Shown: in pieces, positions 32,441-40,682 of the stretch
How positions within the stretch are numbered: position 1 is the stretch's first letter
How the letters are laid out: each line of letters opens with the position of its first letter
Source of the DNA: Paraburkholderia heleia NBRC 101817
GTDB taxonomy: Bacteria; Pseudomonadota; Gammaproteobacteria; Burkholderiales; Burkholderiaceae
Direction of reading: 5' to 3'
Assembly: GCF_000739775.1 (NCBI RefSeq)
Contig: NZ_BBJH01000062.1
Span: 1-41,485 of the forward strand
DNA length: 41,485 bases
The notes under the pieces: generated by a model
What the model saw: only the letters and a program-made list of their open reading frames with translations
Database searches by the model: none
Told to the model about the DNA's origin: nothing
Made by a program: the position numbers and the translations under genes

Positions 32441-32842
32441 ATGATGCTGTTCGACGATTTGAGAGACAACGAATGGGCGCTGGTCGAGGCGTTGTTCTGT
32501 GCTGAACCGGCACGGAGCGAACGGCGCGGACGGCCTCGCGTCGAAGCGCGTGCTGTGGTCAACGCGGTGCTCTGGGTGCTTTCGACGGGTGAAGGCTGGT
32601 CCAAGCTCCCGGGCCGCTACCCCTCGCCGCCGACTTGCCGCCGTCGTTTCGACGAGTGGCAGGCAGACGGCACGCTTGCAGAGATCGTCAAGCGACTGAG
32701 CACGAATGGGCGTGAAATCTCGCTGCGCGGCCGTATCGGCGCCACGGCGACCAAGCCGCCCGCGCCGCCCAGCCGTGATCGCCTGCGCGGCGCATTCTGG
32801 ACCAATCCGGAATCGTGGCGCGCACCGGTCAAGATGGCCTGA
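32441..32842 (+). CDS. Second orphan DUF4096 / IS5-type transposase N-terminal domain protein
   Basis: A 133-residue protein. Residues 4-85 form a DUF4096 module: LRDNEWALVEALFC, RRGRPRVEARAVVNAVLWVL, STGEGWSKLPGRYPSPPTCRRRFDEW. It is a paralogue of the 4111-4572 protein, sharing RGRP, RAV.N.VLWV, W and RYPS..TC.RRF..W at equal spacing. No DDE catalytic part follows; the last 50 residues are Pro/Arg-rich (TKPPAPPSRDRLRG) and differ from the other copy. The start has GAGGTGAAAC in front of the ATG, a good ribosome binding site. No inverted repeats of a transposon are visible around it. It may be a domesticated DNA-binding regulator. Confidence 0.78.
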   Translation: MMLFDDLRDNEWALVEALFCAEPARSERRGRPRVEARAVVNAVLWVLSTGEGWSKLPGRYPSPPTCRRRFDEWQADGTLAEIVKRLSTNGREISLRGRIGATATKPPAPPSRDRLRGAFWTNPESWRAPVKMA

Positions 32843-33139
32843 ACCACGCTTCATTTGATGCTTCGTTTGCTTTCCCGCCGGGTGCTCCGCGCACCCGGCG
32901 TGTCTTCCCCCCCCTCCTTGCGCATTTCGTTGCGCTGCAGACCGCGCTCCAGTCCTGTGCCTATACGGCCGCTTTCTCCGGCTCATCCAGACTGCCTTCG
33001 GCATCGCTGCGTCCGCAACCAAGCGACCGGCACTGCGCGATACATCTCTTTACCAATATTTACAGCGCGCTTTCGCGTCCGACGTTAGCTTAGGACCATG
33101 TCGATTAACGTCAAGAAACAGGATTGACGGGGAACCACC
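32843..33139. other. Intergenic stretch after the second DUF4096 gene
   Basis: About 300 bp. The composition is mixed, with an A+T-richer part near 33040-33100 that probably holds the promoter of the next gene. No gene, repeat or RNA is recognised. Confidence 0.4.
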
Positions 33140-33427
33140 ATGAAATCCATGAACCTGCCCATCCGGGGCATCATGGTTTCGCTGTCCACCCTCGCCCTCT
33201 TCGCGCCGACAGCGTCGTTCGTGTCGTTCAGCGCCGCAGCCCAGCCGCCGCATGCCGCCGCGCCGACATGGTCGATGCCGCGCGCCGGCGCGCATGCGTT
33301 GCCGCCCGCAGCGCCCGGCCAGAACGCGGGCAATCCACCGGCGCCGCGCGGCGATTTGCGCGGCGACATTGCGGACAATGCCCGCCGCAGCGCGCCGCAG
33401 AGGCAGGAACCGACGCAGCGGCGGTGA
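33140..33427 (+). CDS. Small exported protein, function unknown
   Basis: A 95-residue protein. The first ~34 residues look like a Sec signal peptide (IRGIMVSLSTLALFAPTASF, with likely cleavage after AAA-Q near 34). The mature part is Pro/Ala/Gln/Arg-rich, without Cys and with no recognisable domain; it contains DLRGDIADNARR near the end. Such short, Pro-rich secreted proteins are common in Burkholderia. The ribosome binding site is weak (GGGGAACCACC). A terminator-like hairpin with a long T-run follows 185 bp later (33612-33644). I cannot assign a function. Confidence 0.6.
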   Translation: MKSMNLPIRGIMVSLSTLALFAPTASFVSFSAAAQPPHAAAPTWSMPRAGAHALPPAAPGQNAGNPPAPRGDLRGDIADNARRSAPQRQEPTQRR

Positions 33428-33611
33428 GCCCGCCAGCCAAACGCGATCGAGGGGGCTGCCGGAACCGATGAATGAGGAACGATGAGGCAGGGCTGCGAAA
33501 CCGCCGCGGAGCCTCGCGGCTCAGCATATACCCTGCCCCGGGGAACCACCGCGCGTCACATGCGGTCTACCCTTACGCCATCAAGCACAGCGTGGCAGCA
33601 GTAATTCCGGT

Positions 33612-33644
33612 AAGCCCGTATCCTTCGATGCGGGCTTTTTTTTG
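33612..33644 (+). terminator. Rho-independent terminator
   Basis: AGCCCGTAT pairs with ATGCGGGCT (one G-T pair) around CCTTCG, followed by eight T residues. It ends transcription from the small exported protein gene or its leader. On the other side it stands behind the 33667-33981 gene. Confidence 0.85.
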
Positions 33645-33666
33645 GCGGGACGAAGAAGGTGGAGTG

Positions 33667-33981
33667 CTACTGGCTGGCTTCCAGGCCGGATTGAGGCACG
33701 CGCTCGGCGACGTAGTCGGCCACGCGATGCGCGCTCCACTGGAGCGTGCGCTCGTCGCGCGCGAGCCGGGCGAATTCGGCGCGGCCGCGATCGGTCAGCA
33801 CCGCGATATCGACCGGCGCATGGAAACCCGGCGCCGGCGCAACCGTGCGCTGCCGGACGATGTCCATCATGCCGAGATCGCGCAAATACTGGAACACTTC
33901 AGGACGACGCGCCCACGGGACCTGCCGATACTGCACCCGCCTCAGCGCTTCGAGTACTGCTTCGTTGGAATACGTGGTCAT
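33667..33981 (-). CDS. Small winged-helix-like protein, function unknown
   Basis: A 104-residue protein. A helical N-terminal half (SNEAVLEALRRVQYRQVPW, RPEVFQYLRDLGMMDIV) is followed by VDIAVLTDRGRAEFARLARDER, which resembles the wing and last helix of winged-helix regulators (LT.xGR..F). No membrane segment or Cys. AAGAAGTGAG in front of the ATG is a fair ribosome binding site. It is a single gene, transcribed towards the terminator at 33612-33644. I do not recognise a family; DNA binding is only suggested by the motif. Confidence 0.65.
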   Translation of the reverse strand: MTTYSNEAVLEALRRVQYRQVPWARRPEVFQYLRDLGMMDIVRQRTVAPAPGFHAPVDIAVLTDRGRAEFARLARDERTLQWSAHRVADYVAERVPQSGLEASQ

Positions 33982-34252
33982 CTCACTTCTTTCTTAAAAT
34001 GCAGTCCTGCGATCATTGAGCCTCGCGCGAGCCAGCTGCGGCGCAATGCGGGCCTGAGAACGGCGCAGACGGTGCCCTGGCGGCCCCACGCGCCCTAGCC
34101 GTGCGCTGTGCAGCGGCAGGGACTGCAGGTTATCCGGGCCCCCGTGAAAGCGGCTTCACCGCTTCCCGCACGGTCAACGCCGCGCCACGCTCGCGGCGCA
34201 AAGGTCGGTTGGACGCGCATTTTCCCGAAAACAATACGTTACCTCATCCAAA

Positions 34253-34990
34253 TTGATTCTATTCGTTTTGTTTGTGCTATTTGTTGCGCTCGGCCTGCTG
34301 TGGCGCAGCGCGCGCTGGCGTGTCGCGGCCTGCGCGGCCGCAGTTTTCTGGCTGCTCGCGACCGGCTGGCTCACCGGGGTGCTGCTCGATATCGCCCAGC
34401 CGGAGTTGTATCGCACTCCCTACGATCAGGCGAAAATCGGCCCGGCGCGCTTCGGTGCACGCACCGCCATCATCATGCTCGGCGGAGGCACGCAAATGCG
34501 CGATGGCCGACTGGTCCCCAAGCACGACGTCTACGCACGCATCGCCCTTGCCGCCGACCTGTACGCGCAATGCGCGCGCGCGGGCGGCACGTGCCGCGTG
34601 ATCGTGAGCGGCGGCAACCCGCAGCACCACGCGAGCGCCGAGGCTGACAACTACGCGCCCTATCTGTTGCGCGCCGGTGTGCCGGGTGCCGACCTCGTGC
34701 TCGAAAACCAGAGTCTCACGACGTATCAGAACGCGCGCAACGTCGCGCCCATCGTGCGGGCCGGAAACGATGAAACGCTCCTGCTGGTGACGTCCTCGTA
34801 CCAGATGCGCCGCGCGATGCTCGATTTCCGGCGCTTCGACATGAACCCGCTGCCTGCGGTTTCCAGCGTGCGCCGCGCCGAGTGCGGCCTGTTCCCGCGC
34901 ATCGCAAATCTCAAGTCCGCCGAAACGGCGCTCCACGAATCGATCGGGATTGCGCAGTTTTACGTGTATCGGATGATTGGCTGGTTCTAG
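34253..34990 (+). CDS. YdcF-like (DUF218) membrane protein
   Basis: A 245-residue protein. Two membrane helices at the N-terminus (about 1-15 and 22-46) anchor a DUF218 domain. Its motifs are readable: AIIMLGGGTQMRDGR, VIVSGGNPQ, LENQSLTTYQNARN and LLVTSSYQMRRAM. DUF218 proteins (YdcF, SanA, ElyC) act at the envelope, with links to cell wall precursor metabolism. The frame has no ATG before the hydrophobic start; the first plausible codon is TTG at 34253, with a poor ribosome binding site, in an A+T-rich stretch. A GTG at 34274 is possible and would cut the first helix. The start is therefore uncertain, but the domain is clear. Confidence 0.83.
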   Translation: MILFVLFVLFVALGLLWRSARWRVAACAAAVFWLLATGWLTGVLLDIAQPELYRTPYDQAKIGPARFGARTAIIMLGGGTQMRDGRLVPKHDVYARIALAADLYAQCARAGGTCRVIVSGGNPQHHASAEADNYAPYLLRAGVPGADLVLENQSLTTYQNARNVAPIVRAGNDETLLLVTSSYQMRRAMLDFRRFDMNPLPAVSSVRRAECGLFPRIANLKSAETALHESIGIAQFYVYRMIGWF

Positions 34991-35011
34991 TATGACGTTA
35001 GGCGACGGTGG

Positions 35012-35029
35012 ATGTAACTAAATGTAACT
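35012..35029. repeat. Direct repeat ATGTAACT, 10-bp period
   Basis: ATGTAACT occurs at 35012-35019 and again at 35022-35029, so GTAAC-N5-GTAAC is repeated at one helical turn. This is the shape of a binding site for an OmpR/CpxR-type response regulator. It lies about 120 bp ahead of the His-rich protein gene; TAAAAT at 35079-35084 might be its -10. Confidence 0.5.
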
Positions 35030-35148
35030 CCCGTGCGAATAGCTTACATCATGTCATCTGGCGCGAGTATTTGATCGTTAAAATGGGATGTCCATCCTGC
35101 TTGGACAGGTACCGGCTGGGTCCATAAACCGCTCCTTCGGAGGTAGAG

Positions 35149-35376
35149 ATGAAAAAAGTGTCCCTCGCAGTCCTGATTTCACTTTCCGCACTGGCGGGCG
35201 TTGCGCATGCGCAATCGGATAACGGCATCACGATGAGCACCGACCCGGCCAAGGCCGACGACGTCCTGCAACGCGCACAGGCCCTGCAGCAGCAACAGCA
35301 AGCGGCGCCCGCGCCGGCACCGATGATGCATCACAAGTCGGGGCATATGCATCACAAGAAGGCCCCCGCCCAGTAA
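35149..35376 (+). CDS. Small exported His/Gln-rich protein
   Basis: A 75-residue protein. The signal peptide MKKVSLAVLISLSALAGVAHA is cut after AHA (21). The mature 54 residues have a conserved-looking start (QSDNGITMSTDPAKADDVLQRAQAL), then poly-Gln, Ala/Pro repeats, and a C-terminal His/Lys/Met cluster (MMHHKSGHMHHKKAP). The His and Met cluster could bind metals such as copper or nickel in the periplasm; this is inferred. The start is certain: CGGAGGTAGAG precedes the ATG. A direct repeat of response-regulator type lies upstream (35012-35029) and a good terminator downstream (35438-35472), so it is a single-gene unit. No family name is known to me. Confidence 0.82.
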   Translation: MKKVSLAVLISLSALAGVAHAQSDNGITMSTDPAKADDVLQRAQALQQQQQAAPAPAPMMHHKSGHMHHKKAPAQ

Positions 35377-35437
35377 GAACAGGCGAGGCCTGGCCGCGCG
35401 CAGCCCAGCGCACGCGGGCAGCGCCTTCCAGGCAATG

Positions 35438-35472
35438 AAGCCGATGCCGGTCTGGCCGTCATCGGCTTTTTT
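35438..35472 (+). terminator. Rho-independent terminator
   Basis: AAGCCGATG and CATCGGCTT form a 9-bp stem (35439-35468 region), followed by T residues to 35472. It closes the His-rich protein gene. Confidence 0.85.
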
Positions 35473-35613
35473 CTTTGCCGCGTCACCCTGCCGCGTGCCT
35501 GGCATCGCCTGCGCGACGGCGCGCGGGCGCGGTATGCTAAAGTCGCGCACCTCGAAAACGCCCCGGTCGGCGTAGACCCAACCTTTTGTGCGCGCCACGC
35601 GCGGAGAAACGCA

Positions 35614-35874
35614 ATGAGCAACATCCAGCTCGACATCGAATGGACCGAAGCGGCCTCACGCAAGATCGAAAAACTGATGCCGCGCGGCGGCAGCCAGGAC
35701 GCGTATCTCGCGCTGCCCCCCATCGAATGCCTGCCGATGGAAGGCGATGTGCTGTTTCTCGGGCCGGCCGGCAAGCAGCAGCCGTTCATCGTGGCGGAGC
35801 GCCAATACCATCATGAAGGCGATGCGGACTGGACCATCATCCTGATTCTCGACGTGCCCAACACGGCGCACTGA
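35614..35874 (+). CDS. Conserved-looking small protein, function unknown
   Basis: An 86-residue soluble protein without signal peptide. The sequence looks folded and beta-rich: an amphipathic start (IQLDIEWTEAASRKIEKLMPRGG), then AYLALPPIECLPMEGDVLFLG, FIVAERQYHH and DWTIILILDVP at the end. CGCGGAGAAACGCA in front of the ATG is a fair ribosome binding site. It is a single gene between the His-rich protein terminator and the convergent arfB gene. I recognise no domain. Confidence 0.72.
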   Translation: MSNIQLDIEWTEAASRKIEKLMPRGGSQDAYLALPPIECLPMEGDVLFLGPAGKQQPFIVAERQYHHEGDADWTIILILDVPNTAH

Positions 35875-35992
35875 GCAGCAAACCGCGCCGCCGGCAGGCG
35901 GCATCCGAGGTGCACGCAGCTGACGCGGGCGCCTCTCGCGGCCTCAACTCCTTCCGCCTTGCATGGCATGCCTCGCCGCGCAGTGCTCGTCG

Positions 35993-36397
35993 CTATTCGG
36001 TTACACGTCGGCGCCCCGCCTTCAGCGCACCGGTGCGCGCCTTGCTGTCGAGCCGGCGCAGCTTCGAGGCGCGCGTCGGGCGCGTCGCCACGCGTGCCTT
36101 GCGCGTCACGCTCACGCTGTCGATCAGTTCCTCGAGGCGCGCAAGCGCGGCCACCCGGTTCTGTTCCTGGGTGCGGTATTCCTGCGACTTGATCACGACC
36201 ACGCCCTCACTCGTAATCCGCCGGTCGGCGAGCGCGAGCAGACGCATCTTGAGCACCTCGGGCAAAGAGGAGGCGCGGATGTCGAAGCGCAGATGAATCG
36301 CGCTCGACACCTTGTTCACGTTCTGGCCGCCCGCGCCCTGTGCGCGAACGGCGACGAGTTCGATTTCCTGCAACGGGATGGGCGCGCGTGCGGTCAT
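35993..36397 (-). CDS. arfB: Alternative ribosome-rescue factor ArfB (YaeJ-type)
   Basis: A 134-residue peptidyl-tRNA hydrolase. The catalytic GGQ is at 23-25 in RAQGAGGQNVNKVSSAIHLRFD. The basic C-terminal tail (KARVATRPTRASKLRRLDSKARTGALKAGRRR) is the part that enters the empty mRNA channel of stalled ribosomes in ArfB. Together they release nascent chains on non-stop mRNAs. The ATG at 36397 (MTARAPIPLQEIELVAVRAQ) gives the normal start; the frame continues upstream to 36529 but that part is not conserved-looking. It is much shorter than RF1/RF2, which rules out a codon-reading release factor. Confidence 0.93.
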   Translation of the reverse strand: MTARAPIPLQEIELVAVRAQGAGGQNVNKVSSAIHLRFDIRASSLPEVLKMRLLALADRRITSEGVVVIKSQEYRTQEQNRVAALARLEELIDSVSVTRKARVATRPTRASKLRRLDSKARTGALKAGRRRVTE

Positions 36398-36573
36398 GGG
36401 CAACAAAGAGAAAGCAGGCCGCATCGGGCCGGACACGCGGCAGTGTCGCACAGCGCGGCCGAGTCGGCACAGGCATGACACCAGCGTGACCTGCGCAGCC
36501 AGTTTGCCGGCACGCGGCGCATGAACCATACTGGCGACATTGCCTTGGGCGAACCCTCAGGAGCACGCGCCCC

Positions 36574-37245
36574 ATGAAGTTGCGTCCTGCATTCGTTGCC
36601 GAACTGGCGGTCAACCTGCTGCTTCCCTGGGTCGCCTACCGTCTCGCCGAGCCGCACTGGGGCGAAGTGGGCGGCCTCATTGCCTCGGCCGCGCCGCCGC
36701 TCGCCTGGAGCATCGTCGAGCTGGTGCGCTTTCGGCGCGTGGATGCGCTCTCCGCCATCATTCTGCTCGGCATCGTGCTCTCGCTCGTCGCCGTGGCGTT
36801 CGGCGGCAGCCCGCGCGTGCTGTTGATGCGCGAAAGCCTCGCGTCCGGCGCGATCGGCGCCGCGTTCCTGATCTCGCTTCTCGCGAAGCGCCCGCTCGTG
36901 TTCTATCTCACGCGCGCGACGGTCGCGCGCGAGACGCGCGAGGGTGTCGCGCGGCTCGAGCAGCTCTGGAAGGAAAACGCGAGCTTCGCGGCGGCCATGC
37001 GGCTGCTCACGTTCATCTGGGGTTTCGGGCTGTGTCTCGATTCCGCGCTGCGCACTTATCTGGCCGCCACCTGGCCGATCGAGCGCTTTCTCGTCGTCTC
37101 GCCGATCATCGGATATGGCGTGTTCGGCGGCCTGATGGCCTGGACCTTCTGGTATCGCACGCGCATGCGGCGCATTCACGGCACGCACGGCCTGCTCGGC
37201 GACGCGGCCGCCGCAGCGAATGCGGGCACGCTCAGCGTGGACTGA
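36574..37245 (+). CDS. VC0807-type integral membrane protein
   Basis: A 223-residue inner membrane protein with about six hydrophobic segments (around 7-22, 33-48, 58-77, 91-104, 145-160, 170-194). LAVNLLLPWVAYRLAEPHWGE at the start, ALSAIILLGIVLSLVAVAFGGSPRVLLMRESL and GAAFLISLLAKRPLVFYLTR match the VC0807 family, whose function is unknown and which is distantly like septation protein YciB. AGGAG lies 10 nt ahead of the ATG. It precedes the FUSC gene by 122 bp on the same strand and may be cotranscribed. Confidence 0.82.
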   Translation: MKLRPAFVAELAVNLLLPWVAYRLAEPHWGEVGGLIASAAPPLAWSIVELVRFRRVDALSAIILLGIVLSLVAVAFGGSPRVLLMRESLASGAIGAAFLISLLAKRPLVFYLTRATVARETREGVARLEQLWKENASFAAAMRLLTFIWGFGLCLDSALRTYLAATWPIERFLVVSPIIGYGVFGGLMAWTFWYRTRMRRIHGTHGLLGDAAAAANAGTLSVD

Positions 37246-37367
37246 GACGCCGGCGCCGCCTTCGGCCCGCTTCGGCATGCATCGGCGGTCAGATCGCGCC
37301 CGAAATACGTTAGACTCAGCGCCACACTCCGCGGCGTTCCGTCCGCTCTCGAACTTCCCGGCAGTCG

Positions 37368-39896
37368 ATGCGCTACTCCGTAGAAATCAGGAAATTCCTC
37401 TATAGCCAGTACTTTTACGGCGGCCTGCGCATCGCGATCGGCATCTCGCTTCCCGCTGTCCTGTGCCTGTTCGTCTTTCACAAGAGCGAGCTGGGCTTCA
37501 CCATCTCGACAGGCGCGCTCGGCGCCTGCGTGGTCGACATGCCAGGGCCGCTCAAGTACAAGCGCAACGAAATGCTCGCGTGCAGCGTGATCGGCTTTCT
37601 CTCCGCTTACGCCACGGGCCTCGCCACCTTCAGTCCCATCGCGCTATGGGCCACCGTGGTGCCGCTCACCTTCGTGCTCTCACTGATCGTGGTCTACGGC
37701 AACCGCTGGCCGCAGATCAGCTTCGCCACCCTCTTCATGATGGTGATGACGCTCGAGGAGCATTTCACGCCGCACCTCGCCCTCGTCAATGCGCTGTGGA
37801 TCCTGCTGGGCGGCCTCTGGTACACGGCGTGGTCGACCTTGATCAGCCAGCTCATGCTCGATCGCATCGAGCAGCAGGCGCTCGCCGAGAGCGTGTTCGC
37901 CTGCGCCGACTACCTGCTCGCGCGCGCCCAGTTCTTCGACCTCGACAACGATCTCGACGAGTGCTATCGCAACCTCGTCGCAAAGCAGATCGCCGCCGTC
38001 GAGCGTCAGGACGCGGCGCGCGACATCGTGTTGCGCAACCTGCCCAGGCTCAGGGCCGGCAAGATCGACGCGCGGCGCGCAATGCACTTCAACCTGTTCA
38101 TCAACACGGTCGATCTGCATGAGCTGTTCGTGGGCGCACACACCGACTATCCGCTCGTGCGCAACACCTTCGGCGGCTCCGACCTGCTCGTGTTCTACCG
38201 CGACCTGATCCGCAAGGCCGCCGCCGATCTCGAGGACATCGGCCTCGCGGTGCTGCAAAACGAGGCGCCGCGCGCGAGCGTGAACGTGAAGGCCGAGTTG
38301 CGCGCCATCGAATACGAACTCGAGCAGCTGAAAAAGCGCGACCTGGCCGCGACCGACCCGGAGGCCTACGCGGCGATCTCGGCGTCGTTCCGGCGTATCT
38401 GGAGCGCGACACGCCTGATCGACCGCATGCGCCGCAGCCTCGCGAGCGAAGTGCCGACGACCGAAACCGAGCTGCGCATCGACGAAGCGCTCACGCGGTT
38501 CGTCACGAACCGCCGCGTGTCCTGGCTGCAGATTTTCTCGAATCTCTCGATGGCCTCGCCGAGCTTTCGCCACGCGCTGCGCGTGACGATCGCCGTGGCG
38601 GTGGGCTTCTGGCTCGGGCGGCTTCTGCCGCTCACCAACGCCTACTGGATCGTGATGACGAGCATCATCATCCTGAAGCCGGGCTATTCGCTCACGCGCC
38701 AGCGCAACGCGCAGCGTATCGTCGGCACGCTGATCGGCTGTCTGGCGAGCATTGCGTTGATCCTGCTCGTGAAGCAGCCGCTCGTGCTGCTCGTCTCGAT
38801 GTTCGCGGCGATGGTGATGAGCTACAGCCTCCTGCTCTTCAACTACACGGCAAGCGTGGTGTTCACGTCGGCCTATGTACTCCTGATGTTTCATCTGCTC
38901 GCGCCGGGCAGCATGCGCATCATCGGCGAGCGCGCGATCGATACGGTGGTGGGCTGCATGATCGCCATCGGCGCGAGCCATCTGTTCCCGTACTGGGAAT
39001 ACCGTCTGATGGGCAAGCTCGTGCACGACATGATCGCCGCGACGCGCAGCTATCTCGAGGCGAGCTGGTGGTGGAGCGGGCGCACGAGCGCGCCGCAGCC
39101 GGCGTTCGCGGGGGCCGCGGTAAGCGAGGCCGGCGCACGGGTGGCCGCTCATGCAGCGCCCGCGGCGACGCTCGCAGCCGATGCGGGCGGCGCGGCGAAT
39201 CCGGTGCCCGGCAGCGTGAGCGCCATGGCGAGTGCTTCGGCGAACGCGGCGAGCGTCATCGACGAACCTGTCGCCGCCGCGGCGACCCTCGACGACTCGC
39301 CCACAGCCGGCGCTCCGGGCTCGCCCGTGTCGGCCGTGGGCGCGAAAGCCACTGCACAGACCGCGCAGGCCACGGCGGGCGCAGCTGCGGCGGCGCCCTC
39401 GCTCGCGCGCGACTTCCGCTACCGGCTCGCACGCAAGAACGTGCACGTGGCGTTTGCGAATCTCGGCCAGGCGTTCCAGCGCATGATGCTCGAACCGAAG
39501 GCCGCCCAGAAGTTCGTACCCGAGCTCAACGACCTGCTCGTGCGCAGCCACGTGCTCGCCTCGCAGATCACGGCCACCGCACCGCTCCTGCGCAGCACGG
39601 CGCGGCCCGATCAGCCGGAGGTCAAGCTCGATGCGCTCGAGCGCGCGCTTTCGTGCGTGCGCGAGAACCTCGTCGCCGCCGAAGCGGGCATGCCTGCACC
39701 CGCCGATCAGGCGGGCATCACGAAGCAGCTCACGCGCGAACTCGATGCCATGGTGGTGCAAGCCGAGCGTGCGCTCGGCGCCGCCGCGGAACTGCCCCAG
39801 GAACTCAAGCTGCTCGCACACCAGTGCAAGCAGATGATCACGGCGTCCTGGCTGATTCGCCGGGACGCGAGCATCATCCGGCTACCGGAGCAATAA
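37368..39896 (+). CDS. FUSC family inner membrane protein (YccS/AaeB-like)
   Basis: An 842-residue protein built as two halves. Residues about 18-180 hold the first set of about six membrane helices (IGISLPAVLCLFVF, GFTISTGALGACVVDMPGPL, FATLFMMVMTLEEHFTPHLALV). A soluble helical region (about 180-400) follows, then a second membrane set (about 405-550: RHALRVTIAVAVGFWLGRLLPLTNAYWIV, ILKPGYSLTRQRNAQRIVGTLIGCL), which is the classic FUSC_2 block. From about 571 to 677 there is an Ala/Gly/Ser-rich linker, then a C-terminal helical domain. Family members are linked to export of aromatic acids (AaeB, fusaric acid resistance) or unknown (YccS). No membrane fusion partner is adjacent. The ATG is at 37368. 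Confidence 0.9.
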   Translation: MRYSVEIRKFLYSQYFYGGLRIAIGISLPAVLCLFVFHKSELGFTISTGALGACVVDMPGPLKYKRNEMLACSVIGFLSAYATGLATFSPIALWATVVPLTFVLSLIVVYGNRWPQISFATLFMMVMTLEEHFTPHLALVNALWILLGGLWYTAWSTLISQLMLDRIEQQALAESVFACADYLLARAQFFDLDNDLDECYRNLVAKQIAAVERQDAARDIVLRNLPRLRAGKIDARRAMHFNLFINTVDLHELFVGAHTDYPLVRNTFGGSDLLVFYRDLIRKAAADLEDIGLAVLQNEAPRASVNVKAELRAIEYELEQLKKRDLAATDPEAYAAISASFRRIWSATRLIDRMRRSLASEVPTTETELRIDEALTRFVTNRRVSWLQIFSNLSMASPSFRHALRVTIAVAVGFWLGRLLPLTNAYWIVMTSIIILKPGYSLTRQRNAQRIVGTLIGCLASIALILLVKQPLVLLVSMFAAMVMSYSLLLFNYTASVVFTSAYVLLMFHLLAPGSMRIIGERAIDTVVGCMIAIGASHLFPYWEYRLMGKLVHDMIAATRSYLEASWWWSGRTSAPQPAFAGAAVSEAGARVAAHAAPAATLAADAGGAANPVPGSVSAMASASANAASVIDEPVAAAATLDDSPTAGAPGSPVSAVGAKATAQTAQATAGAAAAAPSLARDFRYRLARKNVHVAFANLGQAFQRMMLEPKAAQKFVPELNDLLVRSHVLASQITATAPLLRSTARPDQPEVKLDALERALSCVRENLVAAEAGMPAPADQAGITKQLTRELDAMVVQAERALGAAAELPQELKLLAHQCKQMITASWLIRRDASIIRLPEQ

Positions 39897-39916
39897 GAAG
39901 GCGAAGGCCCGGCGCG

Positions 39917-40111
39917 TCACTGCGTCGAGCCGCTGGCCTGCGAGCCCGCCGTGCTCGCGGACGCATGCGCCGCGCCGGCGCCCACGGTCTCGTCGTACTC
40001 GCGCTTGCTTTTCAGCGCGTTGAACAGCACGGTGCCGATCACCAACAGCACCACCGCGACGATGAGCACGGCAACACCAACCGTTGGGTTCTTCTTGCGC
40101 GGTTCGTTCAT
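39917..40111 (-). CDS. Small single-helix membrane protein
   Basis: A 64-residue protein. A short basic start (MNEPRKKNP) leads into one strong membrane helix (TVGVAVLIVAVVLLVIGTVLF, about 10-30), then KSKREYDE and an Ala/Ser/Gly-rich tail. The ribosome binding site is weak. It lies 20 bp from the end of the convergent FUSC gene and 91 bp after the lrp-like gene on the same strand. The layout is believable for a small inner membrane protein; no function is known. Confidence 0.65.
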   Translation of the reverse strand: MNEPRKKNPTVGVAVLIVAVVLLVIGTVLFNALKSKREYDETVGAGAAHASASTAGSQASGSTQ

Positions 40112-40202
40112 CGGTCGTGCCCAGCCTCGAATCGGAATTGGATGACAGGAACGGGCATTCTACGCCGCCATGCCTTGCAGACGGCTTGCGCCGCGAGGGC
40201 CA

Positions 40203-40664
40203 CTACGTCCCGCTGCGCACGGGCAGCGCCGTCGAATACTTGAGCTGCTCCATCGCGAAGCTCGAACTGACGTCGAACAGCGGCACGGCGCGAATGAGCT
40301 GCTTGTAGACACGGTCGAAGTCGTCGATATCGGAGACCACGATGCGCAGCAGGTAGTCGGTCTCGCCGCTCATGCGATACGCCTCGACGATCTCGGGAAT
40401 CTCCTGCACGGCGCGCGTGAAGGTCTGCGCCCATGCCTCGGTGTGCTGGTTCGTGCGCACGGCGACGAACACCGTTGTTCCCACGCCGAGCTTGCGCGGG
40501 TCGCACAACGCGACCTGCGCGCGGATCACGCCCGTTTCCTTCAGACGCTGCACGCGCTTCCAGCATGGCGTTTGCGAAAGATTGACGCGCTGCGCCAATT
40601 CCGCCACCGGCATGGTCGCGTCCTGCTGCAGCAGCTCAACCAGCTTTCTGTCGATGAGATCCAT
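40203..40664 (-). CDS. decR: Lrp/AsnC regulator of the DecR (YbaO) type
   Basis: A 153-residue Lrp-family regulator. The helix-turn-helix is at about 20-45 (VAELAQRVNLSQTPCWKRVQRLKETG), followed by the RAM ligand-binding domain (VFVAVRTNQH, MSGETDYLLRIVVSDIDDFDRVY). The phrases LLQQD, NLSQTPCWKR, FDVSSSFAMEQLKYSTALP closely match, from memory, E. coli DecR/YbaO, which senses cysteine and activates cysteine desulfidase. The gene is divergent from a cysteine-dioxygenase-fold enzyme. A near-consensus Lrp box (40683-40699) lies 19 bp ahead of its start, suggesting autoregulation and control of the neighbour. The gene symbol is given on similarity only. Confidence 0.85.
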   Translation of the reverse strand: MDLIDRKLVELLQQDATMPVAELAQRVNLSQTPCWKRVQRLKETGVIRAQVALCDPRKLGVGTTVFVAVRTNQHTEAWAQTFTRAVQEIPEIVEAYRMSGETDYLLRIVVSDIDDFDRVYKQLIRAVPLFDVSSSFAMEQLKYSTALPVRSGT

Positions 40665-40682
40665 TTCTGCACTCCCCGAAGC

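Noticed and set aside
33428..33611. Possible tRNA or small RNA gene before the terminator at 33612
   Set aside because: No T-loop or acceptor-stem pairing can be found, and no promoter stands out; it is most likely the 3' untranslated part of the small exported protein gene.
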